Of a stretch of 64,000 nt of DNA, positions 26,930-36,900 are shown piece after piece; the stretch's first letter is position 1, and each line of letters opens with the position of its first letter. Source of the stretch: GCA-2705995 sp048267965 (GTDB lineage Bacteria; Bacteroidota; Bacteroidia; Flavobacteriales_G; Salibacteraceae). Below the pieces are notes generated by a model. That model ran no database searches. It had not been told where the DNA came from and saw only the letters and a list, made by a program, of their open reading frames with translations. Where the stretch lies: positions 25,092 to 89,091 of the forward strand of contig JBLWWK010000012.1 of assembly GCA_048267965.1 (NCBI GenBank), in the 5' to 3' direction. Position numbers and translations under genes: made by a program.

Positions 26930-28286
26930 TTACTTTAGTTCCTAGCCAACCAGGAGCGTAATATACCTTTAGAACGAGCTCTTTCTGGTCAATTTTAGAA
27001 ATGCTAGGTGGCAGTAGTTGATAATTCACTGCGTTGCTTTTGTTCACCATTTGGTTAGGGGTAACTATATGGTATTCTTGGTTGTGGTAGTGAATATCAA
27101 TAACTGGGTAACTAGCAGATTGTTCTTCGAGGAGAAAGCTGCTGTTCAACAATAAATACGATAAAAGGTGCAGAGGAACGTATCCCAAGAGCACAAATAA
27201 CGGATAGATAAACCAACTCATCACTTTTGAATCAATTAGACTCTTTTTAGCCGCAAAACCGCCAAAAACTGCAGCCGCACTAAAAAATGCCCAAACACTT
27301 TGGTCTGAAATAAGTAAAGTTGGGAATAGAAAAAGAAGTATCCCGATGATAATAAACCCCACCGCCATTAAATTGGTGTAATATAAATTAGGCATTACCT
27401 GCTTAATTCTAGAAACTTTCGGAATGGGCAAAAGCATTTTGTTGGCGTTAATTTCACGAATAGCAGCGGTTGTGAGTTGATAATCGGTGCTTGGGCTCAG
27501 TAAGTTGAGATTGAGTAGCACGCATAAATGGTAATAAATATTGGGCAATTCGGTTTTAAACTGCTCTGGAGATTCGAAAAAATGCTCAACTGCCACGGCA
27601 AAAAATTCATGATCGTTGGTGCCGCCATATTGCCTCAAAAACGATTCTTCTTTTTGTTGCAAGCGAAGTTTTTCAGATTGTGAAATACTTAGCCATTTAT
27701 CGATATAAAGCGTAAAAAAGTGATTAATGCTGCCTTCTTTGGCATTCAACTTTAAACTATGGGCGAATTCATGCAAGGCAAGATTTAAGTTGTCGGTAGC
27801 ATCTGCGTAGCCTTCTAACGTATGTTCCCAACTAAGCATTACAGATGTTCTGGTAGAACCTCCTTTTAAGTTTCTTTTGAGCATTCCGTTGTAAAACGAA
27901 GATGGAAATAGAATAATGCGTTCTAGATTGGGGTAGAGAAAGTCTCGATCGAAACCATAAGTAATTTGTATAGCGCTAGAAGCTACCAAGAATTGTGCTT
28001 TTCGAGAGGGTTGTAAATTTCCTCTAAAATCCCATTCGCAAGTATTGATAAACCGCAAACAGCGCGTAATGAACTTGGCTTTACCTTCGATGCTGAGCCC
28101 TCTGTAAAAAGGAATACTCTTTTCTAAATATCCGTTAATTTCTCGGTAGTCGTTTTGGGTTAAAGAGTTGTGGTATTTAATGCGGTTGAAGTAAAATTCA
28201 CCTATTGAACTAATAACACTTTTAGAGAGGGTAAGGCGGTGAAATAAGTACGCAAAAGCAATAGAAAAAAGAACAAATTGAATCAT
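26886..28286 (-). CDS. Membrane-bound M90 (MtfA-like) zinc metallopeptidase
   Basis: 466 residues. One N-terminal hydrophobic segment (1-17), then an MtfA-like peptidase domain (about 35-285) with the zinc motif HEFAH (H172, E173, H176) in LNLALHEFAHSLKLNAKEG and the third-ligand region HEFFAVAVEHFFESPEQFKTELPNIYYHLCVLL. Two to three membrane helices follow (about 308-330, 331-350, 358-385), and then a soluble tail of about 75 residues ending in GWLGTKVI. E. coli MtfA is a soluble protein of about 265 residues, so the membrane part and tail are additions. The tail resembles that of the upstream gene. Substrate unknown. Confidence 0.8.
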   Translation of the reverse strand: MIQFVLFSIAFAYLFHRLTLSKSVISSIGEFYFNRIKYHNSLTQNDYREINGYLEKSIPFYRGLSIEGKAKFITRCLRFINTCEWDFRGNLQPSRKAQFLVASSAIQITYGFDRDFLYPNLERIILFPSSFYNGMLKRNLKGGSTRTSVMLSWEHTLEGYADATDNLNLALHEFAHSLKLNAKEGSINHFFTLYIDKWLSISQSEKLRLQQKEESFLRQYGGTNDHEFFAVAVEHFFESPEQFKTELPNIYYHLCVLLNLNLLSPSTDYQLTTAAIREINANKMLLPIPKVSRIKQVMPNLYYTNLMAVGFIIIGILLFLFPTLLISDQSVWAFFSAAAVFGGFAAKKSLIDSKVMSWFIYPLFVLLGYVPLHLLSYLLLNSSFLLEEQSASYPVIDIHYHNQEYHIVTPNQMVNKSNAVNYQLLPPSISKIDQKELVLKVYYAPGWLGTKVIKNSVLLAPSASLQ

Positions 28287-28295
28287 AAAATGCGT

Positions 28296-28904
28296 TTATT
28301 CTGTTGCACCAGATTTTGAGTAAATAACATCCCAGCCAAGCCAACCTTTTGCTAATTCGAATTGAATTATGCGCGTGCTGCTCGGGTAAAAATTATCAAT
28401 TAAAGGGTCTATTCTTCGTAAACTCGGATATCGATCATAAGCATCATTTTCAAGGTGAATTCGGTAATAGAGTTTTCCACCGTGTAAACTACTATCGAGC
28501 GATTCAATTTGTACAATGCGGTGTTTCTCGGTTCGTACCGTTTGAGCAGAGAAATAGTTGATAATTAGGAGGGTAGAAAATACCAGCGGACCAACGCCCA
28601 TTACATTAAACAGCACAATCTCTAACTGATCGATTTTGAGCCATTTTCTATACAATCTGAACGGAATAATTAGGCCAATTAGGCAGAAAAAAGCGATAAA
28701 ACGGGTAAAATCATAAACGTTGAGTAGGGTTTGTAACCCAATGGTGTAAATCGCAATAATGCCAACAAACCAGCCCACAATCATTACGGTGTAACTCCAA
28801 TGCCAAGTGCGCTCTCGCTCTTCAACAAGGTGGGTTTTTCTAAAAAACAATTTCCGTTTAATCGGTAAATTACTCACGGTGACAACAGTTACTCTTTTCC
28901 GCAA
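28296..28904 (-). CDS. Membrane protein of unknown function, partner of the M90-like peptidase
   Basis: Up to 202 residues with three predicted helices (about 34-56, 65-83, 97-118) and a periplasmic or cytosolic tail of about 80 residues ending in KGWLGWDVIYSKSG. That ending parallels GWLGTKVIKNS at the end of the peptidase 9 bp downstream, so both may carry a shared tail domain. I do not recognise the family. The start is uncertain: the TTG at 28904 lies in a TTTTTG stretch resembling a -7 box, and the GTG at 28877 is a good alternative. It is likely cotranscribed with the peptidase. Confidence 0.65.
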   Translation of the reverse strand: MRKRVTVVTVSNLPIKRKLFFRKTHLVEERERTWHWSYTVMIVGWFVGIIAIYTIGLQTLLNVYDFTRFIAFFCLIGLIIPFRLYRKWLKIDQLEIVLFNVMGVGPLVFSTLLIINYFSAQTVRTEKHRIVQIESLDSSLHGGKLYYRIHLENDAYDRYPSLRRIDPLIDNFYPSSTRIIQFELAKGWLGWDVIYSKSGATE

Positions 28905-28939
28905 AAAGATACTTTAATTTTGCTGGTAGAACTCAAAAA

Positions 28940-28951
28940 CGGTTCCTACCG
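28940..28951. repeat. Intergenic copy of the CGGTAGGAACCG motif
   Basis: CGGTTCCTACCG lies between two divergent genes. It is one of four exact 12-mers of this sequence in the window (also 31052, 42390 and 59111) among about 27 copies of the GTAGGAAC core. The arms CGGT and ACCG can pair around a 4-nt loop. Function unknown; see the findings. Confidence 0.5.
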
Positions 28952-29005
28952 AAAAGCATTTTATTCACGGTTTTCTTAACGGTACGACCCACAAAAAGAT
29001 TCAAT

Positions 29006-31027
29006 ATGCAGCACCCGTTCACCAATGCGTTAGCCAAAGAAACTAGCCCCTATTTATTGCAACACGCCCACAACCCGGTAAATTGGTATCCGTGGGGAGA
29101 AGAAGCACTCGAAAAAGCGAAAAAAGAAGACAAACCGTTGCTTATTTCTATTGGCTACAGCGCTTGCCATTGGTGCCATGTAATGGAGAAAGAGTCTTTC
29201 GAAAGCAAAGAAGTTGCTCAAATTATGAACGCGCATTTTGTTTGCATAAAGGTAGATAGAGAAGAACGACCAGATGTAGATCAAGTCTACATGGAAGCTG
29301 TTCAATTGTTGACTAAACAAGGTGGCTGGCCACTGAATGCATTTGCCACACCAGAAGGGAAACCCTTTTACGGAGGCACGTATTTTCCGAAAGAAAATTG
29401 GATAGATGTTTTGCAACGAGTGGCCGATCAGTATGGAAACAACCGTGAGAAAATTGAAGAATTTGCCAATCAGCTCACCCATGGTGTGGTTAACTCTGAT
29501 AGAATAGAGCTGAATCAAAAGCCTTCTAACTTTCATCAAGAAACGCTAGAAGTGATGGTAGATAGATGGGAAGATGATTTTGATTTAACCCACGGTGGAC
29601 CCGATTATGCACCAAAATTTCCCCTTCCGAATAATTACGAATTTCTGCTTCAGTTTAGCCACCTAACCCAAGATGCAGAAGTAGCTAATTATGTAAAAAT
29701 CACCTTGCAAAAAATGGCGATGGGCGGTATTTACGATCAAATTGGTGGTGGTTTTGCGCGGTACTCGGTAGACGAATTATGGAAAGTACCACACTTCGAA
29801 AAAATGCTATACGACAATGGTCAACTCGTGAGTTTATACGCACAAGCGTATCAAGCGTACAAAAATCCGTTGTTTAAGCAAGTGGTAGAAGAGACCATAG
29901 AATTTGTAAAAAACGAATTGTATCAGCCAGAAACAGGCGCTTTTTATTCTGCTCTTGATGCCGATTCTGAAGGGGAAGAAGGCAAATATTATGTGTGGAC
30001 ATCTGAAGAGTTAAGAGCCGAACTGGGAAACGATTACGATTGGGTGCAAGAATATTATCGCATCGATCAAGATGCGCTGTGGGAACACGGTAACAATATT
30101 TTACTAAGAACTCAGTCAGATCAAGAGGTAGCCAATCTTTTGGGCATTTCTGAAGAGGAATTGGCCAAAAACTTGAAAAAGGTGAAAAATCAATTGCTTC
30201 AGTTGCGCAACCAGCGCATAAAACCGGGGCTTGACGATAAATCGCTTACTAGTTGGAACGCCTTGATGTTGAAAGGATTGGCAGACGCTTATTTCATCTT
30301 TAACGAAGATTCTTATCTCAACTTGGCCTTAAAAAATGCAGAATTTATTGAGCAAAATATGCAGCGAGAAAACGGAACGTTGCTGCACAGCTTTAAAAAC
30401 GGAGAAGCCAAAATAAACGGATACCTAGAAGATTATTCGTTTTTAGCAGAAGCTTACTTGGCACTTTACAAAGCCACTTTTAACGAAGAATGGCTGCAAA
30501 AAGCCCAGCGCTTAACCGATGTGGCCATTGTACATTTCTACAACAAAGAAAACGGAATGTTCTACTTTACCTCTTCAGAAGATGATCCGTTAATTACCCG
30601 CAAAACCGAAATTACCGACAATGTAATTCCGTCTTCAAACTCTTCAATGGCCAAGGTTTTGCATCAATTGGGTGTTTATTTAGAAGATGCTCGTTATACC
30701 CAAATGTGTGAGCAAATGCTCAACAATGTTCAAATGATGATGAGCAAACACGGCTCGTCTTTCTCGAATTGGGCTCTGTTAATGAATGCGGTTGTTTTTC
30801 CTCACTACGAAGTAGTTTTAACCGGAGCAAAATTGGGTTCCTACCGAAAAGAATTGAGCCAATATTTTTTGCCTAATTGCTTACTGGCTGGAGCAGAAAA
30901 ACAATCTGATTTGCCGCTCTTTAAAAATAGAATAGTAGAAAATGGAAGTAAAATTTACGTTTGCCAAAATAAAGCGTGCCAATTACCCGTAAATGAAGTA
31001 AAAGAGGCACTTTCGCAAATTCAATGA
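29006..31027 (+). CDS. Thioredoxin-domain protein of the YyaL/DUF255 (spermatogenesis-associated 20) family
   Basis: 673 residues, the standard length. Residues 1-165 form the thioredoxin-like DUF255 domain (SPYLLQHAHNPVNWYPWGEEAL, then GYSACHWCHVMEKESFE with Cys54 and Cys57). The rest is an (alpha/alpha)6 barrel like glycoside hydrolases (KFPLPNNYEFLL, IGGGFARYSVDELWKVPHFEKMLYDNGQL, SALDADSEGEEGKYYVWT, LTSWNALMLKGLADAY). The family is widespread and cytosolic; redox or sugar-related roles have been suggested, without a firm reaction. Its stop overlaps the next start (ATGA). The motif GGTTCCTACCGAAAAG occurs both just upstream (28941) and inside it (30836). Confidence 0.88.
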   Translation: MQHPFTNALAKETSPYLLQHAHNPVNWYPWGEEALEKAKKEDKPLLISIGYSACHWCHVMEKESFESKEVAQIMNAHFVCIKVDREERPDVDQVYMEAVQLLTKQGGWPLNAFATPEGKPFYGGTYFPKENWIDVLQRVADQYGNNREKIEEFANQLTHGVVNSDRIELNQKPSNFHQETLEVMVDRWEDDFDLTHGGPDYAPKFPLPNNYEFLLQFSHLTQDAEVANYVKITLQKMAMGGIYDQIGGGFARYSVDELWKVPHFEKMLYDNGQLVSLYAQAYQAYKNPLFKQVVEETIEFVKNELYQPETGAFYSALDADSEGEEGKYYVWTSEELRAELGNDYDWVQEYYRIDQDALWEHGNNILLRTQSDQEVANLLGISEEELAKNLKKVKNQLLQLRNQRIKPGLDDKSLTSWNALMLKGLADAYFIFNEDSYLNLALKNAEFIEQNMQRENGTLLHSFKNGEAKINGYLEDYSFLAEAYLALYKATFNEEWLQKAQRLTDVAIVHFYNKENGMFYFTSSEDDPLITRKTEITDNVIPSSNSSMAKVLHQLGVYLEDARYTQMCEQMLNNVQMMMSKHGSSFSNWALLMNAVVFPHYEVVLTGAKLGSYRKELSQYFLPNCLLAGAEKQSDLPLFKNRIVENGSKIYVCQNKACQLPVNEVKEALSQIQ

Positions 31028-31893
31028 GGTATTTTCTAGTTCTTTTCATAACGGTAGGAACCGTATTTCAATCTATTCAAGCTCAACAATTGTATGTTGA
31101 GAAAGGTCGCTTATTAGAGATGGAGCCTTATTTCAATGCAGATTTTATAAAGAAGCAAGATATTAAGGCAATTTACGCTGAATATGCGTACAAAGATGAA
31201 TATAGTCCAATTTCATCTACGCGTATTTTTAGGCGATACGAGTTTAATTTAAACGGGAGGTTAAAACGGTTTGTAGAAACCTACGATTTAGGCTATAAGC
31301 TAGACTCTACCGAAATAGTTTATACCTATAATCCGCAAGGATTGGTGGCCAAAAAGCAAGTGAAAGATGTATTTGGGCAGTATTATTATGTGTTTAAGTA
31401 CGATCGGCACAATCGATTAATAGAATCGTGTTACGGCAGGCCCAAACCGTATGAGCAAGAAGACGAAATAAAAACCATTACTTACCATGAGTACCCGCAG
31501 CAAGTGAAAATGCAATGGTATAATCCATCGGGAAGGTTGTTTAAAGAAGAGCAAATTATTCACGATTCTTTAGGGTTTTTAGCTTCTAAAACCGAAACGA
31601 TGGCCATTGGCTCACAGCAAAATGCAGAGTATTACCAATATCAAAATAATGGCTTGCTAAAATGTGTGGTGTTAGAGGCTGTACCTCAAAACAATAAGGT
31701 GAAATACGAGTATGTTTTTGACAACAACGGTAATCCTGAAAAAGAGATTGTAACCAGAAACCAACAACCGCTGTCTAAAAAAGAATTTTTGTACCGAGAT
31801 GGTTTAATCTATGCGCATTTAGAGAAAGACGAACTAACGAGTCGCATAAAAATTTGGGAATACGATTACGAGTTTTTTGGTTTTAGAAATTAA
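31024..31893 (+). CDS. Secreted protein with YD/RHS-like repeats, unknown function
   Basis: 289 residues. Signal peptide (about 1-20, LVLFITVGTVFQSIQAQ). The body contains short repeats of the form Y-x-Y-N-x-x-G-L-V-x-x-K and Y-D-x-x-N-R-L-I-E (YTYNPQGLVAKKQVKDVFG; FKYDRHNRLIES; YQYQNNGLLK; YVFDNNGNPEKE). These are the beta-hairpin units seen in YD-repeat/RHS-like and related Bacteroidota proteins. No toxin or sorting domain is visible. It overlaps the upstream YyaL-like gene by 4 bp, suggesting coupled translation, and its 3' end overlaps the convergent lipoprotein gene by 11 bp. Confidence 0.75.
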   Translation: MRYFLVLFITVGTVFQSIQAQQLYVEKGRLLEMEPYFNADFIKKQDIKAIYAEYAYKDEYSPISSTRIFRRYEFNLNGRLKRFVETYDLGYKLDSTEIVYTYNPQGLVAKKQVKDVFGQYYYVFKYDRHNRLIESCYGRPKPYEQEDEIKTITYHEYPQQVKMQWYNPSGRLFKEEQIIHDSLGFLASKTETMAIGSQQNAEYYQYQNNGLLKCVVLEAVPQNNKVKYEYVFDNNGNPEKEIVTRNQQPLSKKEFLYRDGLIYAHLEKDELTSRIKIWEYDYEFFGFRN

Positions 31894-32350
31894 GCTGATT
31901 AAACGGAATTTTCTCGGTATGCTCGATGGGGTATTTCTTTGAAAACAAAAAAACAGAACCTTTGAGTTCTCCTTGTACTTTTAATTCTAATCCTCTGCCA
32001 AAAAGAGCAGAACCAATCAAATTAAGCAAATTGCCTTGAAAAGTTTCATCGTATGTGGTGCGTAAAACAACGGGGTGTTTTTGAGTGCTTTTCTTAGGCA
32101 AGGTTAAGTTTTCAGAAATGGTGGTTTTGCCAATGTATTTGTCGTTTAAATATACATCGAGGGTAGCCCATTTCATGGTCATTTTATAGTTGTTCGGGTT
32201 TTCGATGGTTAGGTCTACATGCAAATCAAAGCCTTCTTTGTTTGCATTTTTCACTTGATAATTACTAAAGTTGGTTACTTCAATGTCTTGGTAAGAGCAC
32301 GAAGAAAAAAGAAAAAGGGTTCCTATTAAAAAGAAGAGAAAACGACTCAT
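31883..32350 (-). CDS. LEA type 2 (WHy-domain) lipoprotein
   Basis: 155 residues. Signal peptide with lipobox LFSSC, Cys18 being the lipidation site. The domain VDLTIENPNNYKMTMKWATLDVYLNDKYIGKTTISENLTLPKKST is the LEA2/WHy fold (an Ig-like sandwich with the E-N-P-N motif). Such small lipoproteins are common in Bacteroidota, and their function is unknown; desiccation protection is known only for some plant relatives. It is separated by a terminator from the dipeptidase gene upstream on the same strand. Confidence 0.85.
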   Translation of the reverse strand: MSRFLFFLIGTLFLFSSCSYQDIEVTNFSNYQVKNANKEGFDLHVDLTIENPNNYKMTMKWATLDVYLNDKYIGKTTISENLTLPKKSTQKHPVVLRTTYDETFQGNLLNLIGSALFGRGLELKVQGELKGSVFLFSKKYPIEHTEKIPFNQLNF

Positions 32351-32360
32351 AAAATGGGTA

Positions 32361-32396
32361 AAAAGAAAGCTGCTTTTCGAAAGAAAAGCAGCTTTT
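32361..32396 (-). terminator. Terminator of the M20 dipeptidase gene
   Basis: A perfect 13-bp inverted repeat (AAAGCTGCTTTTC, 32366-32378, with its complement at 32383-32395) encloses a 4-nt loop. Read on the minus strand it is followed by CTTTTT, and it lies 11 bp past the dipeptidase stop. Confidence 0.8.
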
Positions 32397-32406
32397 AGAT
32401 GAATAT

Positions 32407-33801
32407 TTACTTTTTCAATTCAGTGTAATACTGATAGTAATACGGTATGGTTTCAATGCCTTTAAAGTAGTTGAAAAGCCCGTAATGCTCGTTAGGTGAG
32501 TGAATTGCATCTGAATCTAAACCGAAGCCCATTAAGATACTTTTCATGTTGAGTTCGCGCTCGAACAGGGCAACAATAGGAATTGAACCACCAGAACGAA
32601 CCGGAATTGGCGTTTTTCCAAAAGTAGCTTCCATGGCTTTGCTAGCAGCTTGGTATTCTGGTGTGTCGATTGGCGATACATACGGCTCGCCACCATGATG
32701 AGGCGTTACTTTTACCTTTACAGCTTCTGGTGCAATCGATTCGAAATGTTGCTGGAATAGCTCTGTAATTTTGTTGGGGTCTTGGGCAGGAACCAATCTC
32801 ATCGAAATTTTAGCGTATGCTTTCGAAGGAATTACCGTTTTGGCTCCTTCACCAATATAACCACCCCAAATTCCGTTCACATCTAATGTGGGTCTTATCG
32901 AGTTTCTTTCCATGGTGCTGTACCCATTTTCTCCCCAAACATCTTCGATTTTAAGGTGATCTTTGTAATCTTCTAAGCTAAATGGAGCTTTTGCCATGGC
33001 TGCTCTTTCGTCTGCAGATAGCTCAATTACATCATCGTAAAAACCAGGAATGGTAATGTGATTGTTTTCATCGTGAAGAGAAGCAATCATCTTGTTCAAG
33101 ATGTTGATAGGGTTGGCAACTGCACCACCGTATAAACCTGAGTGTAAATCTCTGTTTGGGCCAGTTACTTCAACTTCAACGTAGCTTAACCCTCTTAAGC
33201 CAGTAGTGATAGAAGGCGTGTTGTTAGAAAGCATGCCCGTATCTGAAATAAGAATTACATCTCCAGCCAGTTTTTCTTTGTTGGCTTGAATAAACTCGTT
33301 CAGGTGCGCTGAGCCAATTTCTTCTTCCCCTTCAATCATGAATTTAACATTACAAGGCAAGGCATCGTTTTTAGCCATCATTTCGAAAGCCTTTACGTGC
33401 ATAAACATTTGGCCTTTATCGTCACAAGCTCCGCGGGCAAAAATGGCTCCTTCAGGATGTTTTTCTGTTTTTTTGATTACGGGCTCAAAAGCAGGAGAAT
33501 CCCATAAATTGTCAGGGTCAGATGGCTGAACATCGTAATGGCCATACACAACTACAGTTGGCAAAGAAGGGTTGATCATTTTTTCTGCATAAACTACCGG
33601 ATAACCTGAAGTAGGGCAAATTTCAGCAAAGTCAACACCTGCTTTTTCTAAACTCGATTTTACAGTTTCTGCCGTTTTTAAAGTTTGCTCTTTGTAAGCA
33701 CTATCTGCACTAATACTCGGAATTCGAAGCAACTCGAATAGCTCTTCTACAAATCGGTCTTTGTTCTGATCTAAATAAGGCTTTAACTGATCCATATACA
33801 T
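32407..33801 (-). CDS. M20-family dipeptidase
   Basis: 464 residues from the ATG at 33801 (a second ATG is at 33795, and a TTG reading starts at 33822). M20/M28-type metallopeptidase with the expected metal ligands: VVYGHYDVQPSDPDNLWDSPAF (His and Asp), ARGACDDKGQMFMH (bridging Asp), MIEGEEEIGSAHL (catalytic Glu pair), ISDTGM (Asp) and the last His in SIHSPNEHYG-like DAIHSPNEHYG. The dimerisation insert is at about 205-370. No signal peptide is seen, so a cytosolic dipeptidase of the CNDP/PepV-like group is likely. Single-gene unit with its own terminator. Confidence 0.92.
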   Translation of the reverse strand: MYMDQLKPYLDQNKDRFVEELFELLRIPSISADSAYKEQTLKTAETVKSSLEKAGVDFAEICPTSGYPVVYAEKMINPSLPTVVVYGHYDVQPSDPDNLWDSPAFEPVIKKTEKHPEGAIFARGACDDKGQMFMHVKAFEMMAKNDALPCNVKFMIEGEEEIGSAHLNEFIQANKEKLAGDVILISDTGMLSNNTPSITTGLRGLSYVEVEVTGPNRDLHSGLYGGAVANPINILNKMIASLHDENNHITIPGFYDDVIELSADERAAMAKAPFSLEDYKDHLKIEDVWGENGYSTMERNSIRPTLDVNGIWGGYIGEGAKTVIPSKAYAKISMRLVPAQDPNKITELFQQHFESIAPEAVKVKVTPHHGGEPYVSPIDTPEYQAASKAMEATFGKTPIPVRSGGSIPIVALFERELNMKSILMGFGLDSDAIHSPNEHYGLFNYFKGIETIPYYYQYYTELKK

Positions 33802-33926
33802 TGTTTTGTTGCTAAGTGGCAACGGTTTAAAAGTAATTTCGTTCTAAATAACTAGAGGATGCAAAGATAGCCACCCTTACAAAACTTATAGAATACATTC
33901 TTATATTGCACCTAGATTTAACTGAT

Positions 33927-36900
33927 ATGAGGAACTTTTTACTTGTCTCTGCTTTTATATTTACCACTATGCTCAGTTATGCCCAAATTAACATGAGCAA
34001 TCAAGCACCCTACAACACTGCCCAATATTTAATCAATGATGTGTTTTCTGGAGGAAACGTTGCCATTAACAACATTCAAGTCTTCGGAAACTCTAAACAA
34101 TATGGCTTTTTTAGCAATGGGATGAATTCCATTGGGATAGATAGTGGAATAGTTTTAAGTACTGGGAATATTGACGAATTGTGTGGAAGTGGAACGTGTA
34201 CTGTTACGGGTACCAATGCTTCTGGAAATGGAACTGGAGTCAATTTTGGCCCAGGTTGGATGGGAACACCTTCTAATAATGCGCTCTTAGATGTTTCTAA
34301 TTTGGCTGCGAGCTTAATACCAGGCGCAGGAGCTGCTTCTGATATTAATGATGCTTGTGTAATGTGGTTTGAGTTTGAACCAACTCTCGACACAATGCAA
34401 TTCAACTTTGTTTTTGCATCGGCAGAGTGGCCATCCTTTCCTTGTTCTTCATTTAACGATGTGTTTGGTTTCTTCGTAAGTGGTCCAGGGATTACGGGTA
34501 CTTATCCAGCTCCAGCTGGCTTTACGAATAGTCAGAATTACGCTTTAGTGCCTGGCACAAATATTCCAATCACTATTTCTTCAATCAATGGTCCTGGAAA
34601 TCTAGGTTCTTGTAGTTCTGCAAGTAACCAGCAGTTTTTTATCGATAATAACAACAATAGCTTAATCAGTGTAAATGCTTATACTACTGTAATGACTGTT
34701 GAGTTTCCAGTAATTCCTTGTGAAACTTACTCGTTTGCTATTGCAATCGGAGATGCTTCTGATGGAGGTTTATCTTCATTTGTTATGTTGGAGGCCAACT
34801 CTTTTCAAGCTTCTGGTGTGCAGATTGTTCCTTCTCCTAATGTAAATACCCAAGGTGGAGATTCTATCTTGTTCGAAGGTTGTGGTTCTGTTGATATTGA
34901 CTTTGTGCGTTTAGATAACTTACAAAATGCAGATACTATTCCTCTTTCAATTGGAGGTTCTGCTCAAAGCGGTACAGATTATTCAGCTATTCCAGATTCT
35001 ATCATTTTTGCACCAGGTCAAGATTCTGCTAACATCGCCTTTACGATCTACGAAGACTTTATCAGTGAAGGCATCGAGCAAATTATAATCGGTATTGCAG
35101 ATACCAACATTAGCCTAGCATGTGGAACTACTGGTGATTCCATTATTCTCGATGTTCATGAGCGCGTGCCGCTATCGTTAGATTACACATCACACGATAC
35201 TGTAACTTGTTTAGACAACTCCCATACATTTGAAGTGGCCATAGATACGGGAATGGTTCCTGCTACCTATCAATGGTCTACAGGGGCAACAACGGCATCG
35301 TTTAATTATAGCGGAACATTTACCAACGATACAGCTTTTGCTGTAACGGTAACAGGTGCTTGTGGCGTAGACTCCATTATAGATAGTGCTTATATTACGG
35401 TTCAAAATCCACCAACATCCGTGTTATGTCCAGATGATACCATTACCTGTGAAGATGCAGGGGCCATTATTACGGTTCAAACTTCGAACGGTATGGCTGG
35501 CATGAATTACCAATGGAGTAATGGACAAACAGGTTCTGCATTCTATCAAACCAATCCGTTTGTAACCACAGATTATATTGTCACAGCAACACAAAGTTGT
35601 GCTGGATACGTGTTAATAGACACCTTTACGCTAGTAGTAGATAACCCACCGTTTGTGACTACCACTTTTGAAGACACTGTTTCATGCATCGATCCACCCA
35701 TCGATATTAATGTAAATGTAACCAATACAACTCCAGGCTTTACTTACCAATGGAACACAGGGGCTACCGATTCAGTGATTACGGTAAATCCTCAAGTAAC
35801 AACAGAATACTATGTTACGGTAACGGATGCTTGTGGTCAAAATCAAGGTGTTGACACGGTAAGGGTTTGGGTAATCAATAATCCTATAACCATATCAGGT
35901 CAAAATGCATCCATCGATTGTGTGGGAGATACAGCGCAACTCACAGTAAATATTCTGGGCGGTTACGCTCCTTATTCTGTGCTTTGGGGAACGGGAGAAA
36001 CCACTCCTACTATTTCGGTGATTTCAAGTGCAGACACAACCGTATCGGTATCGGTAACCGATGTGTGCGGCTTAGATACTGTTGATATGAGCATGAGTGT
36101 AACGGTACGAACCCATCCTGACCTTCAGATTAATCACTATCAAGATTTATGGTTTAATTGTCCGGGAACTCCTTTTGAATTCGGTCCGGTTAGCGTTACA
36201 GGAGGTTCTGGAAATTACGCAGTTTCTTGGAATAACTGGAACGACATGATTGATTACTTCGGAAGCTCAGTAGACCAAACAACCACGTTTACGGTAGAAG
36301 TAGCCGATCTGTGTAACTTAGATTCTGCTAGCAGTGAAGTAACTGTTGAAGTGGCAGTTCACGATCCGTTGCAAGCTGTAGCTTCTGCTGATACTGCGCT
36401 TTGTCCGCTGCAACCCGCAACTCTTTGGGCGTACCCAATTGGCGGTGGTGGAAATTATAGCTATGCATGGTCTCACGGTAGTACCGATAGTACCCAAGCT
36501 ATTGCTCCACAAACAACGCAAGAATACATTGTAACCATTACAGACGATTGTGGCGTAACAGCTACAGAATCTGTGAATGTAGAAGTTTCAGCGCCAGAGG
36601 CAGCATTTACTCAGCAACATCTAGATGCGGTTACGGTAATCTTTGCCAACGGTACTGAAAATGCTACCCAGTATTTGTGGGATTTCGGAGACGGAACTAC
36701 CTCTAATGAAGAAGATCCTTGGCACACGTATGAGCAAGCCACTGAGTGGTATGTTAAGTTGTTGGCTATTGACGATAAAGGATGTATGGATTCTGCCTAC
36801 ACTATTTTAGATCCGCCATTGAGAGTGTACATTCCAACCGCATTTACACCCAACGGAGACAATACAAACGATGTGTTCAGAATTTATGGGGAAGGATTTA

